This document shows positions 1 through 8,718 of a stretch of 64,000 bases of DNA, in pieces (positions within the stretch are counted from its first letter, which is position 1; each line of letters opens with the position of its first letter). The DNA lies in contig NZ_BAABDD010000001.1 in assembly GCF_039539445.1 (NCBI RefSeq), forward strand, positions 310,001 through 374,000. Reading direction: 5' to 3'. Both the position numbers and the translations under genes were made by a program. Below the pieces are notes generated by a model. That model saw only the letters and a list, made by a program, of their open reading frames with translations, made no database searches and was not told the DNA's origin. The stretch is from Salinactinospora qingdaonensis (GTDB lineage: Bacteria; Actinomycetota; Actinomycetes; Streptosporangiales; Streptosporangiaceae).

Positions 1-751
1 CCTCGCGCATGTCGGCGGTTCCGGTGAGTCCCATCAGTCCGCCCTGCCATTGCAGACCGGCCCTGAGCTCGTCGAGGTCCAGGCCGTGGCGATCCAGCAG
101 CCACAGCACCAACCCCGGGTCGACGTCTCCGCTACGGGTTGCCATGACCAGCCCCTCCAGGGGCGTGAACCCCATGGTGGTGTCTACACAGCGACCGTGG
201 CGCACCGCGGACAGCGACGCCCCCGCTCCCAGATGGGCGACCACGAGGCGGCCCGGGTCAGCGCCGAGCATCTCTTGGCTGCGGCGGGCAGCGTAGGCGT
301 GGGAGAGGCCGTGGAAGCCGTACCTGCGCAGGCCGTAGCGGTGTCGCCAGTGGTGGGGCAGGGCGTAGGTGGTGACCTCCGGAGCCAGGGTGGCGTGGAA
401 CATGGTGTCGAAGCAGGCCACCTGCGGTGTTCGCGGTAGTTCTCGCCGCAGCGCGGCGAGGGCGGCCAGCGCCTTGGGCTGGTGCAGCGGCGCGAGATCG
501 GTGAGTTCCCCCAGATGGTCGATGACCTGCTGGTCCACCAACACGGGAGCGTGGAACTTCTCCCCGCCGTGGACGATGCGGTGGCCGACCGCGTCGATCT
601 CGCCGAGGCCGGCCAAGGCCGCAGCCACGTCCTCGGGATCGACCCGGCCGTCGGTGATGTCGAAGTCCCTGCTGGCCATGAGGTCGTTGGCGGGGCCGAG
701 CAGGTGCAGCTTGACACTGCTCGACCCGGTGTTGGCGACGAGTACGCGCAT
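1..751 (-). CDS. ackA: Acetate kinase, 3' end cut off by window edge
   Basis: Acetate kinase interconverts acetyl-phosphate plus ADP with acetate plus ATP in the cytoplasm. About 250 N-terminal codons are present; the rest lies outside the window. The start ATG (749-751) is preceded by GAAGGA. Family signatures are visible: NTGSSSVK at residues 7-14 (nucleotide and acetate binding), a GHRIVHGG stretch, and TMGFTPLEGLVMATRSGDVD (signature 2), followed by the GL(M/V)GLTG region. It lies 106 bp downstream of phosphoketolase on the same strand, whose product is its substrate acetyl-phosphate, so the two probably form an operon that makes ATP from sugar phosphates. Nothing in the visible part looks damaged. 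Confidence 0.95.
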   Translation of the reverse strand, partial: MRVLVANTGSSSVKLHLLGPANDLMASRDFDITDGRVDPEDVAAALAGLGEIDAVGHRIVHGGEKFHAPVLVDQQVIDHLGELTDLAPLHQPKALAALAALRRELPRTPQVACFDTMFHATLAPEVTTYALPHHWRHRYGLRRYGFHGLSHAYAARRSQEMLGADPGRLVVAHLGAGASLSAVRHGRCVDTTMGFTPLEGLVMATRSGDVDPGLVLWLLDRHGLDLDELRAGLQWQGGLMGLTGTADMRE

Positions 752-857
752 GGTGGGGCCATCCTTCTCAGAGGGCGGGAGGGGACTCGCCCGTCCCGCC
801 CGGCGAGCAGTACGTCCTCGCGCCGCCGGAGGCCGGCGGGCACTCTGGTGGACCGGA

Positions 858-3239
858 TTAGCCGGGCCACACCCAGTCGCGGATGTCGGGCGCGTCGGCA
901 CCGTGCTCGCGGGTGTAGGCGCGGCACCGCAGCCGTTCATCGGCCATGTGCTGGCGCAGGTGCGCCGCCTGCTCGCCCAGACCGGGCACCCGATCGATGA
1001 CGTCCATGACCAAGTGGAACCGGTCGAGGTCGTTGAGCATGACCATGTCGAAGGGGGTGGTCGTGGTGCCCTCTTCCTTGAAGCCGCGCACGTGCAGGTA
1101 GGGGTGGCCGTGACGGCGGTAGGTGAGGCGGTGGATCAGCCATGGGTAGCCGTGAAAGGCGAAGATGATCGGCTTGTCGGTGGTGAAGATCGTATCGAAG
1201 TCTCGATCGCTGAGGCCGTGGGGGTGTTCGGTAGCGGGCTGGAGCCGCATGAGGTCGACGACGTTGACGACACGGACCCGCAGGTGAGGCAGGTGGCGCC
1301 GAAGCAGGTCGGCGGCGGCCAGCGTCTCCATAGTGGGGATGTCGCCGGCGCAGGCCAGCACCACGTCGGGCTCGGTGCCGGCGTCGGTGCTGGCCCAATC
1401 CCAGATGCCCAGGCCGCGTGTGCAATGGGCGATGGCCTGGTCCATGGGCAGATAGGTCAGCCCCGGCTGTTTACCGGCGACGACCACGTTGACGTAGTCG
1501 CGCGAGGCCAGGCAGTGGTCCATCGTCGACAGCAGGGTGTTGGCATCGGGCGGCAGGTAGACCCGGATGAGTTCGGACTTCTTGTTGAGGACGTGGTCGA
1601 TGAAACCGGGGTCCTGGTGGGTGAACCCGTTGTGGTCCTGACGCCACACGTGCGAGCTGAGCAGATAGTTCAGCGACGGGATGGGACGGCGCCAGGGCAG
1701 GTGGCGCGTGACCTTGAGCCACTTGGCGTGCTGGTTGAACATCGCATCCACGATGTGGATGAAGGCTTCGTAACAGTTGAACAGTCCGTGCCGGCCGGTG
1801 AGGAGGTAGCCCTCCAGCCAGCCCTGGCACTGGTGCTCGCTGAGGACCTCCATCACCCGGCCGTCGGGCGCGAGATCGGTGTCGGAGGGCAGCAGGTGGG
1901 CGTTCCAGTTGCGGGCCGTGGCCTCGAAGACCGCGTCGAGCCGGTTGGACGCTGTCTCGTCGGGTCCCATGATCCGGAAGTTGGTGGGGTTGGCGCGCAT
2001 CACGTCGCGCAGGTAGCCGCCCAGCACCCGGGTGGCCTCAGCTGTGTGGTTGGCTGGAGTGGCCACGTCGACGGCGTAGCGACGAAAGTCGGGGCGAACG
2101 AGGTCCTTGAGCAACAGTCCGCCGTTGGCGTGGGGACTGGCACTGATCCGCCGCTGCCCCTCGGGGACGAGTGCCGTGGTCTCAGGTGTAGGAGCGCCGA
2201 CCGCGTCGAACAGTTCCTCGGGTCCGTAGCCGCGCATCCATTCCGCGAGCAGCCGCAGATGCTCGGGGTTGTCGCGCACCCCGCTCAACGGCACTTGGTG
2301 GGAGCGCCATGTCCCTTCGACGGTCACGCCGTCCACCTCGTGTGGCCCGGTCCAGCCCTTGGGGGTGCGCAGTACGATCATCGGCCAGCGGATGTCGCTC
2401 ACGATGCCCTCATAGCGAGCGCCGTGCCAGATAGCGTCGATGCGGTCGAGGACCGTGTCGAGCGTGGCCGCCATGCTGTGGTGCATGGTCGCGGGGTCGT
2501 CGCCGGCGACGATATGGGGTTCGTAGCCGTAGCCGCGCAGCATCGCCACGAGGTCGGCTTCGGGGATGCGCGCCAAAACGGTGGGGTTGGCGATCTTGTA
2601 GCCGTTGAGGTGCAGAATCGGGAGGACGGCGCCGTCGCGACGGGGGTCGATGAACTTGCTCGAGAGCCAGCTCGCAGCCAATGGCCCGGTCTCGGCTTCG
2701 CCATCACCCACGACGGCCGGCACGACCAGCCCCGGGTTGTCGAAGGCGGCCCCGTAGGCGTGGGAGAGCGCATACCCCAGTTCCCCGCCCTCGTGGATCG
2801 ATCCGGGCGTCTCAGGGGCAACGTGGCTGGGGACGCCGCCAGGAAAGGAGAACTGGCGAAACAGCCGGCGCATGCCCTCGGCGTCTTGGGACACGGCGGG
2901 ATAGACGTCGGTATAGGTGCCGTCGAGCCAGGCAGTGGCGACGGCGGCGGGACCGCCATGCCCGGGACCGACGATCCACATCATCTCAGTACCGCGCCGC
3001 TTGATCTGGTGGGAGAGGTGGGCGTAGATGAAGGTGAGCCCGGGGGTGGTTCCCCAATGACCCAGAATTCTCGGTTTGATGTGCTCGGCGCGCAACGGTT
3101 CGCGTAGCAGGGGGTTGTCCAGCAGGTAGATCTGACCAACGGAGAGGTAGTTGGCAGCCCTCCAGTACATGTGGATTCGATGCAGGTCAGCGGGGTCAAG
3201 TTGGGAATTCACCGTTGGGGCCGCGGTGGTACCGGTCAT
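858..3239 (-). CDS. xfp: Xylulose-5-P / fructose-6-P phosphoketolase
   Basis: This thiamine-diphosphate enzyme phosphorolytically splits xylulose-5-phosphate (and often fructose-6-phosphate) into acetyl-phosphate and an aldose phosphate. The 793-residue product has the full family length. Visible marks are HWGTTPGL (about 61-68), GPGHGGPA (91-98), a TPP-binding GDGEAETG (178-185), and a C-terminal transketolase-like domain ending DIRDWVWPG. I chose ATG 3239 rather than an in-frame codon at 3260 because GGGAGG lies six bases before it. It is followed by ackA, a classic phosphoketolase-acetate kinase pair. Whether fructose-6-phosphate is also a substrate cannot be told from sequence. Confidence 0.96.
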   Translation of the reverse strand: MTGTTAAPTVNSQLDPADLHRIHMYWRAANYLSVGQIYLLDNPLLREPLRAEHIKPRILGHWGTTPGLTFIYAHLSHQIKRRGTEMMWIVGPGHGGPAAVATAWLDGTYTDVYPAVSQDAEGMRRLFRQFSFPGGVPSHVAPETPGSIHEGGELGYALSHAYGAAFDNPGLVVPAVVGDGEAETGPLAASWLSSKFIDPRRDGAVLPILHLNGYKIANPTVLARIPEADLVAMLRGYGYEPHIVAGDDPATMHHSMAATLDTVLDRIDAIWHGARYEGIVSDIRWPMIVLRTPKGWTGPHEVDGVTVEGTWRSHQVPLSGVRDNPEHLRLLAEWMRGYGPEELFDAVGAPTPETTALVPEGQRRISASPHANGGLLLKDLVRPDFRRYAVDVATPANHTAEATRVLGGYLRDVMRANPTNFRIMGPDETASNRLDAVFEATARNWNAHLLPSDTDLAPDGRVMEVLSEHQCQGWLEGYLLTGRHGLFNCYEAFIHIVDAMFNQHAKWLKVTRHLPWRRPIPSLNYLLSSHVWRQDHNGFTHQDPGFIDHVLNKKSELIRVYLPPDANTLLSTMDHCLASRDYVNVVVAGKQPGLTYLPMDQAIAHCTRGLGIWDWASTDAGTEPDVVLACAGDIPTMETLAAADLLRRHLPHLRVRVVNVVDLMRLQPATEHPHGLSDRDFDTIFTTDKPIIFAFHGYPWLIHRLTYRRHGHPYLHVRGFKEEGTTTTPFDMVMLNDLDRFHLVMDVIDRVPGLGEQAAHLRQHMADERLRCRAYTREHGADAPDIRDWVWPG

Positions 3240-3346
3240 ATCTAGCCTCCCGACAGACAATACGAACTAGCTTCCCCTACCCGGCAACCCCCGTGGCTAA
3301 ATCCCAACGCCGGGGTTTGAGGGGCATGAGTCGACTAGAGGTGGTT

Positions 3347-3370
3347 GCGGTGACTGTGGGGGGTCACCGC
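3347..3370 (+). promoter_or_regulatory. 8-bp inverted repeat in cdd leader
   Basis: GCGGTGAC (3347-3354) and GTCACCGC (3363-3370) are perfect complements around an 8-base loop. The repeat lies 47 bases before the cdd start and inside the xfp-cdd divergent gap, so it could be an operator or an mRNA hairpin. The half-site resembles CRP halves (GTGA/TCAC), but the spacing is too long for a CRP site. The role is unknown. Confidence 0.35.
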
Positions 3371-3417
3371 GCCGGGGAAACGCGCAAGCAACGGCAACGG
3401 GGGGAAGGGAGACGTCG

Positions 3418-3822
3418 ATGGCAAAACTCGATGTGGACTGGGAGCGCCTGCGTACGGCGGCGACGGCCGCCATGCGCCGGGCCTACGCGCCGTACTCGGG
3501 CTTCCCGGTGGGGGCGGCGGGTCTGGTGGACGACGGGCGGCTGGTCACCGGCTGCAATGTGGAAAACGCTTCCTACGGGCTGGGGCTGTGCGCCGAGTGT
3601 GGGTTGATCTCAGCCTTGCACGCCGATGGCGGCGGGAGGCTGGTGGCGCTGGCGTGTGTGTCCGGCGACGGCGCGGTGTTGATGCCGTGCGGGCGCTGTC
3701 GTCAACTGTTGTGGGAACACGGCGGTCCTACGATGCTGCTGGCAACACCCGAGGGAGTCATGACGCTGGAGCGCGTGCTGCCCCACGCCTTTGGCCCCGA
3801 CGACCTCACGCGACACGACTGA
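3418..3822 (+). CDS. cdd: Cytidine deaminase
   Basis: It hydrolyses cytidine and deoxycytidine to uridine and deoxyuridine (pyrimidine salvage, cytoplasm). The 134-residue length fits the small tetrameric class. The substrate loop APYSGFPVGAA (24-34), NVENASYG (47-54), and the zinc ligands Cys58, Cys91 and Cys94 with catalytic Glu60 (CAE...PCGRC) are all present. Using three cysteines as zinc ligands is typical of the tetrameric form. GGGAAGGGA precedes the ATG. It is convergent with the purine nucleoside phosphorylase gene, so the two nucleoside-salvage genes sit tail to tail. Confidence 0.96.
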   Translation: MAKLDVDWERLRTAATAAMRRAYAPYSGFPVGAAGLVDDGRLVTGCNVENASYGLGLCAECGLISALHADGGGRLVALACVSGDGAVLMPCGRCRQLLWEHGGPTMLLATPEGVMTLERVLPHAFGPDDLTRHD

Positions 3823-3824
3823 CG

Positions 3825-3864
3825 CGGCGGTAGCGCCTCCTAGCTCGCCTCGTGCTTACCGCCG
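3825..3864. terminator. Hairpin between convergent cdd and pnp
   Basis: CGGCGGTA (3825-3832) pairs perfectly with TACCGCCG (3857-3864) across a 24-base loop that touches the pnp stop codon. A hairpin between convergent genes suggests a bidirectional 3' end. There is no T-tract, so intrinsic termination is only a possibility. Confidence 0.4.
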
Positions 3865-3865
3865 G

Positions 3866-4663
3866 TCACCGCCGAGCCAGGATCGATGCGAGCAGCCGCC
3901 CCACTTCCGGGGCCGCGCTGCGGCCGGCCGCCATGATGTCTGCGGCGTCCACGGGGGCGTCAGTGACACCGGCGGCCGGGTTGGTGACCAAGGACAGTCC
4001 CAGCACCTGCGCGCCGGCCGCGCGTGCCGCGATGGCCTCAAGCACGGTGGACATACCGACGAGATCGGCCCCCATAGCCCGCAGCATGCGGATTTCGGCC
4101 GGTGTCTCGAAGTGGGGTCCGGGCATGGCCGCGTAGATCCCCTCGGCCAACGTGGGATCGGCCTCGCGGGCGCGAGCGCGCAGCGTGGCGGCGTAGGTGT
4201 CGCTGAGGTCGACGAAGGCGGGGCCGACGAGGGGGGAACGGGCCGTGAGGTTGAGATGGTCGCTGATGAGAACCGGCTGGCCTACGGCCAGGTCCGGACG
4301 TAGCGCGCCGGCGGCGTTGGTGAGGATGACGGTCGAGGCCCCTGCGGCGACGGCGGTGCGCACTCCGTGGACCACGGTCTCGGGCGTATGGCCTTCGTAG
4401 AGGTGGGTGCGACCCAAGAAGACCAAGGTGTGGCCTCCGGCGGCAACTGCGTGGCGGACGTGGCCCCGATGGCCTTCGACACCGGGAGGGACGAAGCCGG
4501 GCAGCTCGTCGAAGGGGATCTCTTCGCCCGTGGCTGCGAGCGCGTCGGCGGCCGGCGCCCACCCCGAGCCCAGCACCACCGCGCTGTCGTAGGAGTCGGC
4601 TCCTGTGCGTTCCCGCAGGGCGGCGGCGGCTCGTCTGGCAGTCTCGTCAGCAGTGGGGGGCAC
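3866..4663 (-). CDS. Purine nucleoside phosphorylase
   Basis: It cleaves inosine and guanosine with phosphate to give the free base and ribose-1-phosphate. The 265-residue chain matches the trimeric PNP family. Visible motifs are the phosphate loop GSGW, GRTHLYEGHTPETVVHG, ILTNAAGAL, PGPHFETPAE with the base-binding Glu, LVGMSTVLEAIAA, and LVTNPAAG with the base-binding Asn. The open frame extends upstream to 4840, but the extension is unlike the family. GTG 4663, preceded by GAAAGG, gives the normal length. It is convergent with cdd. Confidence 0.92.
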   Translation of the reverse strand: MPPTADETARRAAAALRERTGADSYDSAVVLGSGWAPAADALAATGEEIPFDELPGFVPPGVEGHRGHVRHAVAAGGHTLVFLGRTHLYEGHTPETVVHGVRTAVAAGASTVILTNAAGALRPDLAVGQPVLISDHLNLTARSPLVGPAFVDLSDTYAATLRARAREADPTLAEGIYAAMPGPHFETPAEIRMLRAMGADLVGMSTVLEAIAARAAGAQVLGLSLVTNPAAGVTDAPVDAADIMAAGRSAAPEVGRLLASILARR

Positions 4664-4869
4664 CAGGCACCTTTCGGGGCTGCGCCACTTCGGTGGGGGC
4701 GGCCATGATCGTCGTGGGAGTCGCTCGGCGGCGATGGTCGGCGTCGAAAACAGCCTAGCGGCGGTTCTCGTGGCGATCACGTAAGACCCCGCCTCGGTGA
4801 GGCGGACAGCCGTGAAGCGCAGAACCCGCCGCCCACCCACCCCGCGTGGGGCCCGGGACCCCTCGCCTG

Positions 4870-5430
4870 TCAGGACGAGGGGGAGGTCAAGGTGATGGGC
4901 TTGCGCAGTACCAACTGTGGCCCGGCGTCGCCGCCGAGGTAGCGCCGGCCCGTGGCCATGAAGCCGGCGGCGGTGTAGGCGCGCAGCGCGACGGAGTTGC
5001 CCTCGTTGACGGTGAGCACGATATCGGTGGCCTCAGGGGCGAGGTCATGAACGAACGGGGCGAGCGCACGGCAGGCGGCGCGACCGATACCGCGGTGCTG
5101 CCAGTGCGCGTCGATGTAGAACGCGCGCAACAGCGTGGCGCGGGCGGGGTCATCGGTGAGTTCGCCGAGGTTGCCGACGCGGTCGATGATGCCGAACCCG
5201 ACGGCGTCGCCTGCGCGGGTGACCGCGAAAGGGGTGCGGTTGGGGTCGGCGTCGGCACGAGGCAGTGTCGTGGCCGCTTGCCCGCTGTAGCGTGTCTGTC
5301 CCGGTGCCAACCGCAGCTTGAGCACGGCCGCACGCAGGTCGGTGACCCGCGGGGAGTCGCTGTCGAGACGCAACAGCGCGATCTCAGCGTGGGCGGCTCG
5401 TGACACGGTGGCGGTGCCGCTGTGGCTCAT
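4870..5430 (-). CDS. GNAT family N-acetyltransferase
   Basis: A 186-residue acetyl-CoA-dependent acetyltransferase of unknown substrate. The acetyl-CoA pyrophosphate loop QHRGIG is at 111-116, preceded by the beta strand LLRAFYIDAHW and followed by a helix. The motif-B region NEGNSVALRAYTAAGF near 150 is typical of GNAT proteins. ATG 5430 was chosen because AGAAGG lies six bases upstream; the open frame runs on to 5484 without a better start. It is divergent from the next gene, and the neighbours do not indicate the substrate. Confidence 0.85.
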   Translation of the reverse strand: MSHSGTATVSRAAHAEIALLRLDSDSPRVTDLRAAVLKLRLAPGQTRYSGQAATTLPRADADPNRTPFAVTRAGDAVGFGIIDRVGNLGELTDDPARATLLRAFYIDAHWQHRGIGRAACRALAPFVHDLAPEATDIVLTVNEGNSVALRAYTAAGFMATGRRYLGGDAGPQLVLRKPITLTSPSS

Positions 5431-5775
5431 GGTCGACCTTCTGACGTTTTCCGGTGTGACCTGCGGCCGGTGTCCTTTCCGCACTGTTCTGGGAGGCTAT
5501 CGGAGGAAGCTGGGGATGAGGACCATGTGCCGACGGAAGCCCCCTCCGGGCGGGGCGCCCGGTTGCGCGCCTCCGGAAAGCCACAAACCCCCCACAAACC
5601 ACTAGAAACGAATAACGGTTCTATAGCCCGTTAAAACCTCGGATTCCATCTTGCCACGCCCATCGAAACAGTGAATCAGTCGGCACGCCGTAGCTGCTCG
5701 CCAGTGTTGTCGGCCGAAGTGCTTACCCTGGGGCCAACACGCGCGCTCTGAGCGCGGAAAAGATGGGAACTGGTG
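5431..5775. other. Divergent intergenic region
   Basis: This stretch separates the GNAT gene from the protein at 5776. It has a relatively AT-rich patch near 5597-5660 suitable for promoters and a short perfect hairpin CGCGCT-CTG-AGCGCG at 5742-5756, about 20 bases before the downstream start. I see no gene in it. Confidence 0.5.
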
Positions 5776-6462
5776 ATGGCAGAACTGCGTATCCGCTCCG
5801 ACGACGCACTTGAGCTGAGACGGCTGGCCACTGACCTGGCCGAGTCGCAAGGCTGGCCACGCGAGCGCATCAGCATTTGGGACACCCGGGAAGGCGAGGT
5901 CATCGTCACCGTGGACGAGGAGGTGCTCCACCCGGCCGAGCCCGATCCGCTGCGCCGCCCCGTCTACACCCGCAGCGACGTGCACCGGGCGTGCGAACTG
6001 CTGCGCCGGCGCGACTCCTCGCTGCGCGGGGTCACCTTCCCCGGGCTGCGCGACGAGGCCGCACGGTTCTTCTCCGCCGGCTGGACCGTGGCCGACCTGC
6101 TGCACGCCCTGGCTTACCGGCCCGACGGGGTGGCCTGGCCTCAAGGCGAGGGGTACCAGGGCATCGAGTGGCTGGAGCACCGGCTTCGCAAGTGGAAGAC
6201 GCCCTCTGGCGACATCCGCCCCTCACTGTCCCAAGAGACCTCGCAGATGCGGATCGTCGGGCAGGCCGGGCTGCCCGACGACTTGGGAATGCCCACCGAG
6301 GAGTCCCGGCGCGGCCAGGCGGCCCGCCCTGAGGTGGCGCGCGCCGCAGCCGACGACGCCCGCCGGCTCATGCGGGTGCAGACGCGCACGACCAGCAACA
6401 CGCTGGAGCACCGCGACCGCACGGCTTCGCACATCGGACGGTACGCGCAGCCCGAGCACTGA
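5776..6462 (+). CDS. Uncharacterised actinobacterial protein
   Basis: I do not recognise a named family. The 228-residue product has an N-terminal charged part with alternating strands and helices, then a small helical domain around 100-135 (EAARFFSAGWTVADLLHAL and a YRPDG turn) that resembles winged-helix segments in actinobacterial DNA-associated proteins. A polar, Arg-rich C-terminal third follows (QTRTTSNTLEHRDRTASH). There is no signal peptide or membrane helix. GTG 5773 and ATG 5776 are adjacent; ATG is preferred. It probably acts in the cytoplasm. The DNA-binding idea is only a resemblance. Confidence 0.7.
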   Translation: MAELRIRSDDALELRRLATDLAESQGWPRERISIWDTREGEVIVTVDEEVLHPAEPDPLRRPVYTRSDVHRACELLRRRDSSLRGVTFPGLRDEAARFFSAGWTVADLLHALAYRPDGVAWPQGEGYQGIEWLEHRLRKWKTPSGDIRPSLSQETSQMRIVGQAGLPDDLGMPTEESRRGQAARPEVARAAADDARRLMRVQTRTTSNTLEHRDRTASHIGRYAQPEH

Positions 6463-6512
6463 GGTAACCGCCCCGACTGGCTAGCCGGGCCGCGCGCCGG
6501 TGGGCAGCTCAC

Positions 6513-8639
6513 TCACGCCGGTACCGGCGCCATGTCGCGCTCCCAGATGCGGTGGTGGGACAGCAGGCGCGCGAACTCCTCGTTGAAGGCGGAGCCGGGC
6601 TCACTGTCACGGGTGGTCAGTAACCCTTGGTCGCTGACGGCGGCGCCGCTCTCACCGTTGGCCATGCGCAACTTGGGGATCGGCAGGCTCCCGATAAGAT
6701 CCACGCCCGCCCCGATCGCGGCGACCGGCTTGGCGTGTTTGAACGCCTCGGCCACGAAGTGGGTGGCGTAGCCGTCGCTGGCCAACATCGCCACCGACCG
6801 CACGCCTCCGGCCACCACGACGGCGTCGTAGAGGACCGAGGCCACGGTGGTGATGGCGCGGTCCACCGACAGCGTGGCTCCTTCGAAGGTGGTCACCGTC
6901 CCGTCCGCGGGCGCCAAAACGTCGACGACGGCGCCGCGCTGGCGCATGGCCTCCTGGAACGCCGTGACTCCGGCCGCCTCGACACCGTGGGCGACCAAGA
7001 CCGCGATCTGGCGGGTGTTGATGGTGTCCATGGTGGTATTGGCCTGGCTCAGCGCGGGCGAGCTGCGGCCATTGTTGGGGGTCGACTCCTCGGCCGGCGG
7101 CTGCACGCCCACCCCGTTGGCGACCCGGGTGGCCAGACCATGGTCGACGTTGTTGAGGCGCGCCACGACACGCTCGCGCACGTGGGTGTGTTCGCACTTG
7201 CCCAGCTCGAACTGGAACGCGGCCACCAGGTGTTCGCGCTCCCAGTCAGCCAGGCTGTTGTAGAACAGGGTGGCCTGGGAGTAGTGGTCGTGGAAGCTCT
7301 CGCTGCGTTTGCGGATCTTCACCCCGTCGACCCGCTCCTGGTAGTGGGTGTAGGCGCCGTCTCCCTGTGACGAGGCCAGGTAGGGGCACCCGCTTGCCAG
7401 GGAGTTGTCGAAGTAGCTCGTCTGGCCACGGTGGATGCGGTGCTGGCCATAGCCGTCGCGCTGGTTGTTGTGAACCTCGGCCAGCGGCGTGTTGACCGGC
7501 AACTGCTGGAAGTTCGGCCCACCCAACCGGATCAACTGGGTATCGAGGTAGGAGAAGTTACGGGCCTGCAACAGCGGGTCGTTGGTGAAGTCGATGCCGG
7601 GCACCACGTGAGCGGTGTGGAACGCCACCTGCTCGGTCTCGGCGAAGAAGTTGTCGGGGTTGCGGTCCAGCACCATCTTGCCGACCGGTGTCACCGGCAC
7701 CTGCTCTTCGGGGAGCAGCTTGGTGGCGTCGAGCAGATCGAAGTCGAAGGCGAACTCGTCGGATTCGGGGATCAACTGCATCCCCAGTTCGTACTCGGGG
7801 TATTGGCCGCGTTCGATCGCCTCCCACAGGTCGCGACGGTTGTAGTCGGGGTCCTTGCCGGCGATCTTTTGGGTCTCGTCCCACACTAGGGAGTGCGTCC
7901 CCAGCAGCGGTCGCCAGTGGAACTTCACGAAGGTCGCCCGCCCTTGCGCGTCGACGAGGCGGAACGTGTGTACCCCGAAGCCCTGCATCATGCGGTAGCT
8001 GCGCGGTAGCGACCGATCCGACATCAGCCACATCATCATGTGCATCGTCTCGGGCTGGAGCCCCACAAAGTCCCACAGGGTGTCGTGGGCCGATTGCGCC
8101 TGCGGGATCTCATTGTGCGGCTCAGGTTTAACCGCGTGCACGAAATCAGGAAATTTTATACCGTCCTGAATGAAAAAGACAGGGATATTGTTTCCGACGA
8201 GATCGAAATTTCCCTCGGCCGTATAGAACTTCGTGGCGAATCCGCGTACGTCGCGGACGGTGTCGGCGGAGCCCCGCGACCCGGCGACGGTGGAGAACCG
8301 GACGAATACGGGAGTGCGTACCGAAGGGTCGCTGAGGAAGTGGGCGCGCGTATAGTGGGAGAGCGAAGCGTAGGGCTGGAAGTAGCCGTAGGCGCCGGCA
8401 CCGCGCGCGTGGACCACACGCTCGGGAATACGCTCGTGGTCGAAATGGGTGATCTTCTCACGGAAGTGGAAATCCTCCATGAGGGTCGGGCCGCGCTCAC
8501 CGGCCTGGAGAGCGTTGTCGGTGTCGTCGACGCGCGTTCCGGTATTGGTGCTGAGGGCACCCTGGGAGTCTTTACGTACGGAATCGAGCTGGCGGTCCTT
8601 GTCAACTGCGCGCTCAGAACCACCCGACGGTTCAGCCAT
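6513..8639 (-). CDS. katE: Large-subunit catalase (HPII type) with C-terminal DJ-1-like domain
   Basis: It decomposes hydrogen peroxide. The 708-residue chain has the clade-2 layout: a catalase core (about 50-510) plus a flavodoxin/DJ-1-like domain (about 550-700, beginning RQIAVLVAHG). The distal catalytic His77 is in ERVVHARG, Asn150 in LVGNN, and the proximal haem Tyr in NFSYLDTQLIRLGGPNFQQLP. GTGAGG lies seven bases before the ATG. Codons at about 8130-8230 (the FDLVGNN to FPDF stretch) are unusually AT-ending for this window. There is no peroxide regulator gene next to it. Confidence 0.96.
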   Translation of the reverse strand: MAEPSGGSERAVDKDRQLDSVRKDSQGALSTNTGTRVDDTDNALQAGERGPTLMEDFHFREKITHFDHERIPERVVHARGAGAYGYFQPYASLSHYTRAHFLSDPSVRTPVFVRFSTVAGSRGSADTVRDVRGFATKFYTAEGNFDLVGNNIPVFFIQDGIKFPDFVHAVKPEPHNEIPQAQSAHDTLWDFVGLQPETMHMMMWLMSDRSLPRSYRMMQGFGVHTFRLVDAQGRATFVKFHWRPLLGTHSLVWDETQKIAGKDPDYNRRDLWEAIERGQYPEYELGMQLIPESDEFAFDFDLLDATKLLPEEQVPVTPVGKMVLDRNPDNFFAETEQVAFHTAHVVPGIDFTNDPLLQARNFSYLDTQLIRLGGPNFQQLPVNTPLAEVHNNQRDGYGQHRIHRGQTSYFDNSLASGCPYLASSQGDGAYTHYQERVDGVKIRKRSESFHDHYSQATLFYNSLADWEREHLVAAFQFELGKCEHTHVRERVVARLNNVDHGLATRVANGVGVQPPAEESTPNNGRSSPALSQANTTMDTINTRQIAVLVAHGVEAAGVTAFQEAMRQRGAVVDVLAPADGTVTTFEGATLSVDRAITTVASVLYDAVVVAGGVRSVAMLASDGYATHFVAEAFKHAKPVAAIGAGVDLIGSLPIPKLRMANGESGAAVSDQGLLTTRDSEPGSAFNEEFARLLSHHRIWERDMAPVPA

Positions 8640-8718
8640 GGCAATGCCTCACTTCGCCCGGGATGACGTGTGTTTCTAGCTCACCGACTGACCGGGGACG
8701 CCATCGCCGAAACAGCGC

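Noticed and set aside
369..3107. A 912-codon open frame antisense to acetate kinase and phosphoketolase
   Set aside because: High GC content keeps antisense frames open; the opposite strand encodes complete, motif-rich enzymes, and this frame has no recognisable domain.
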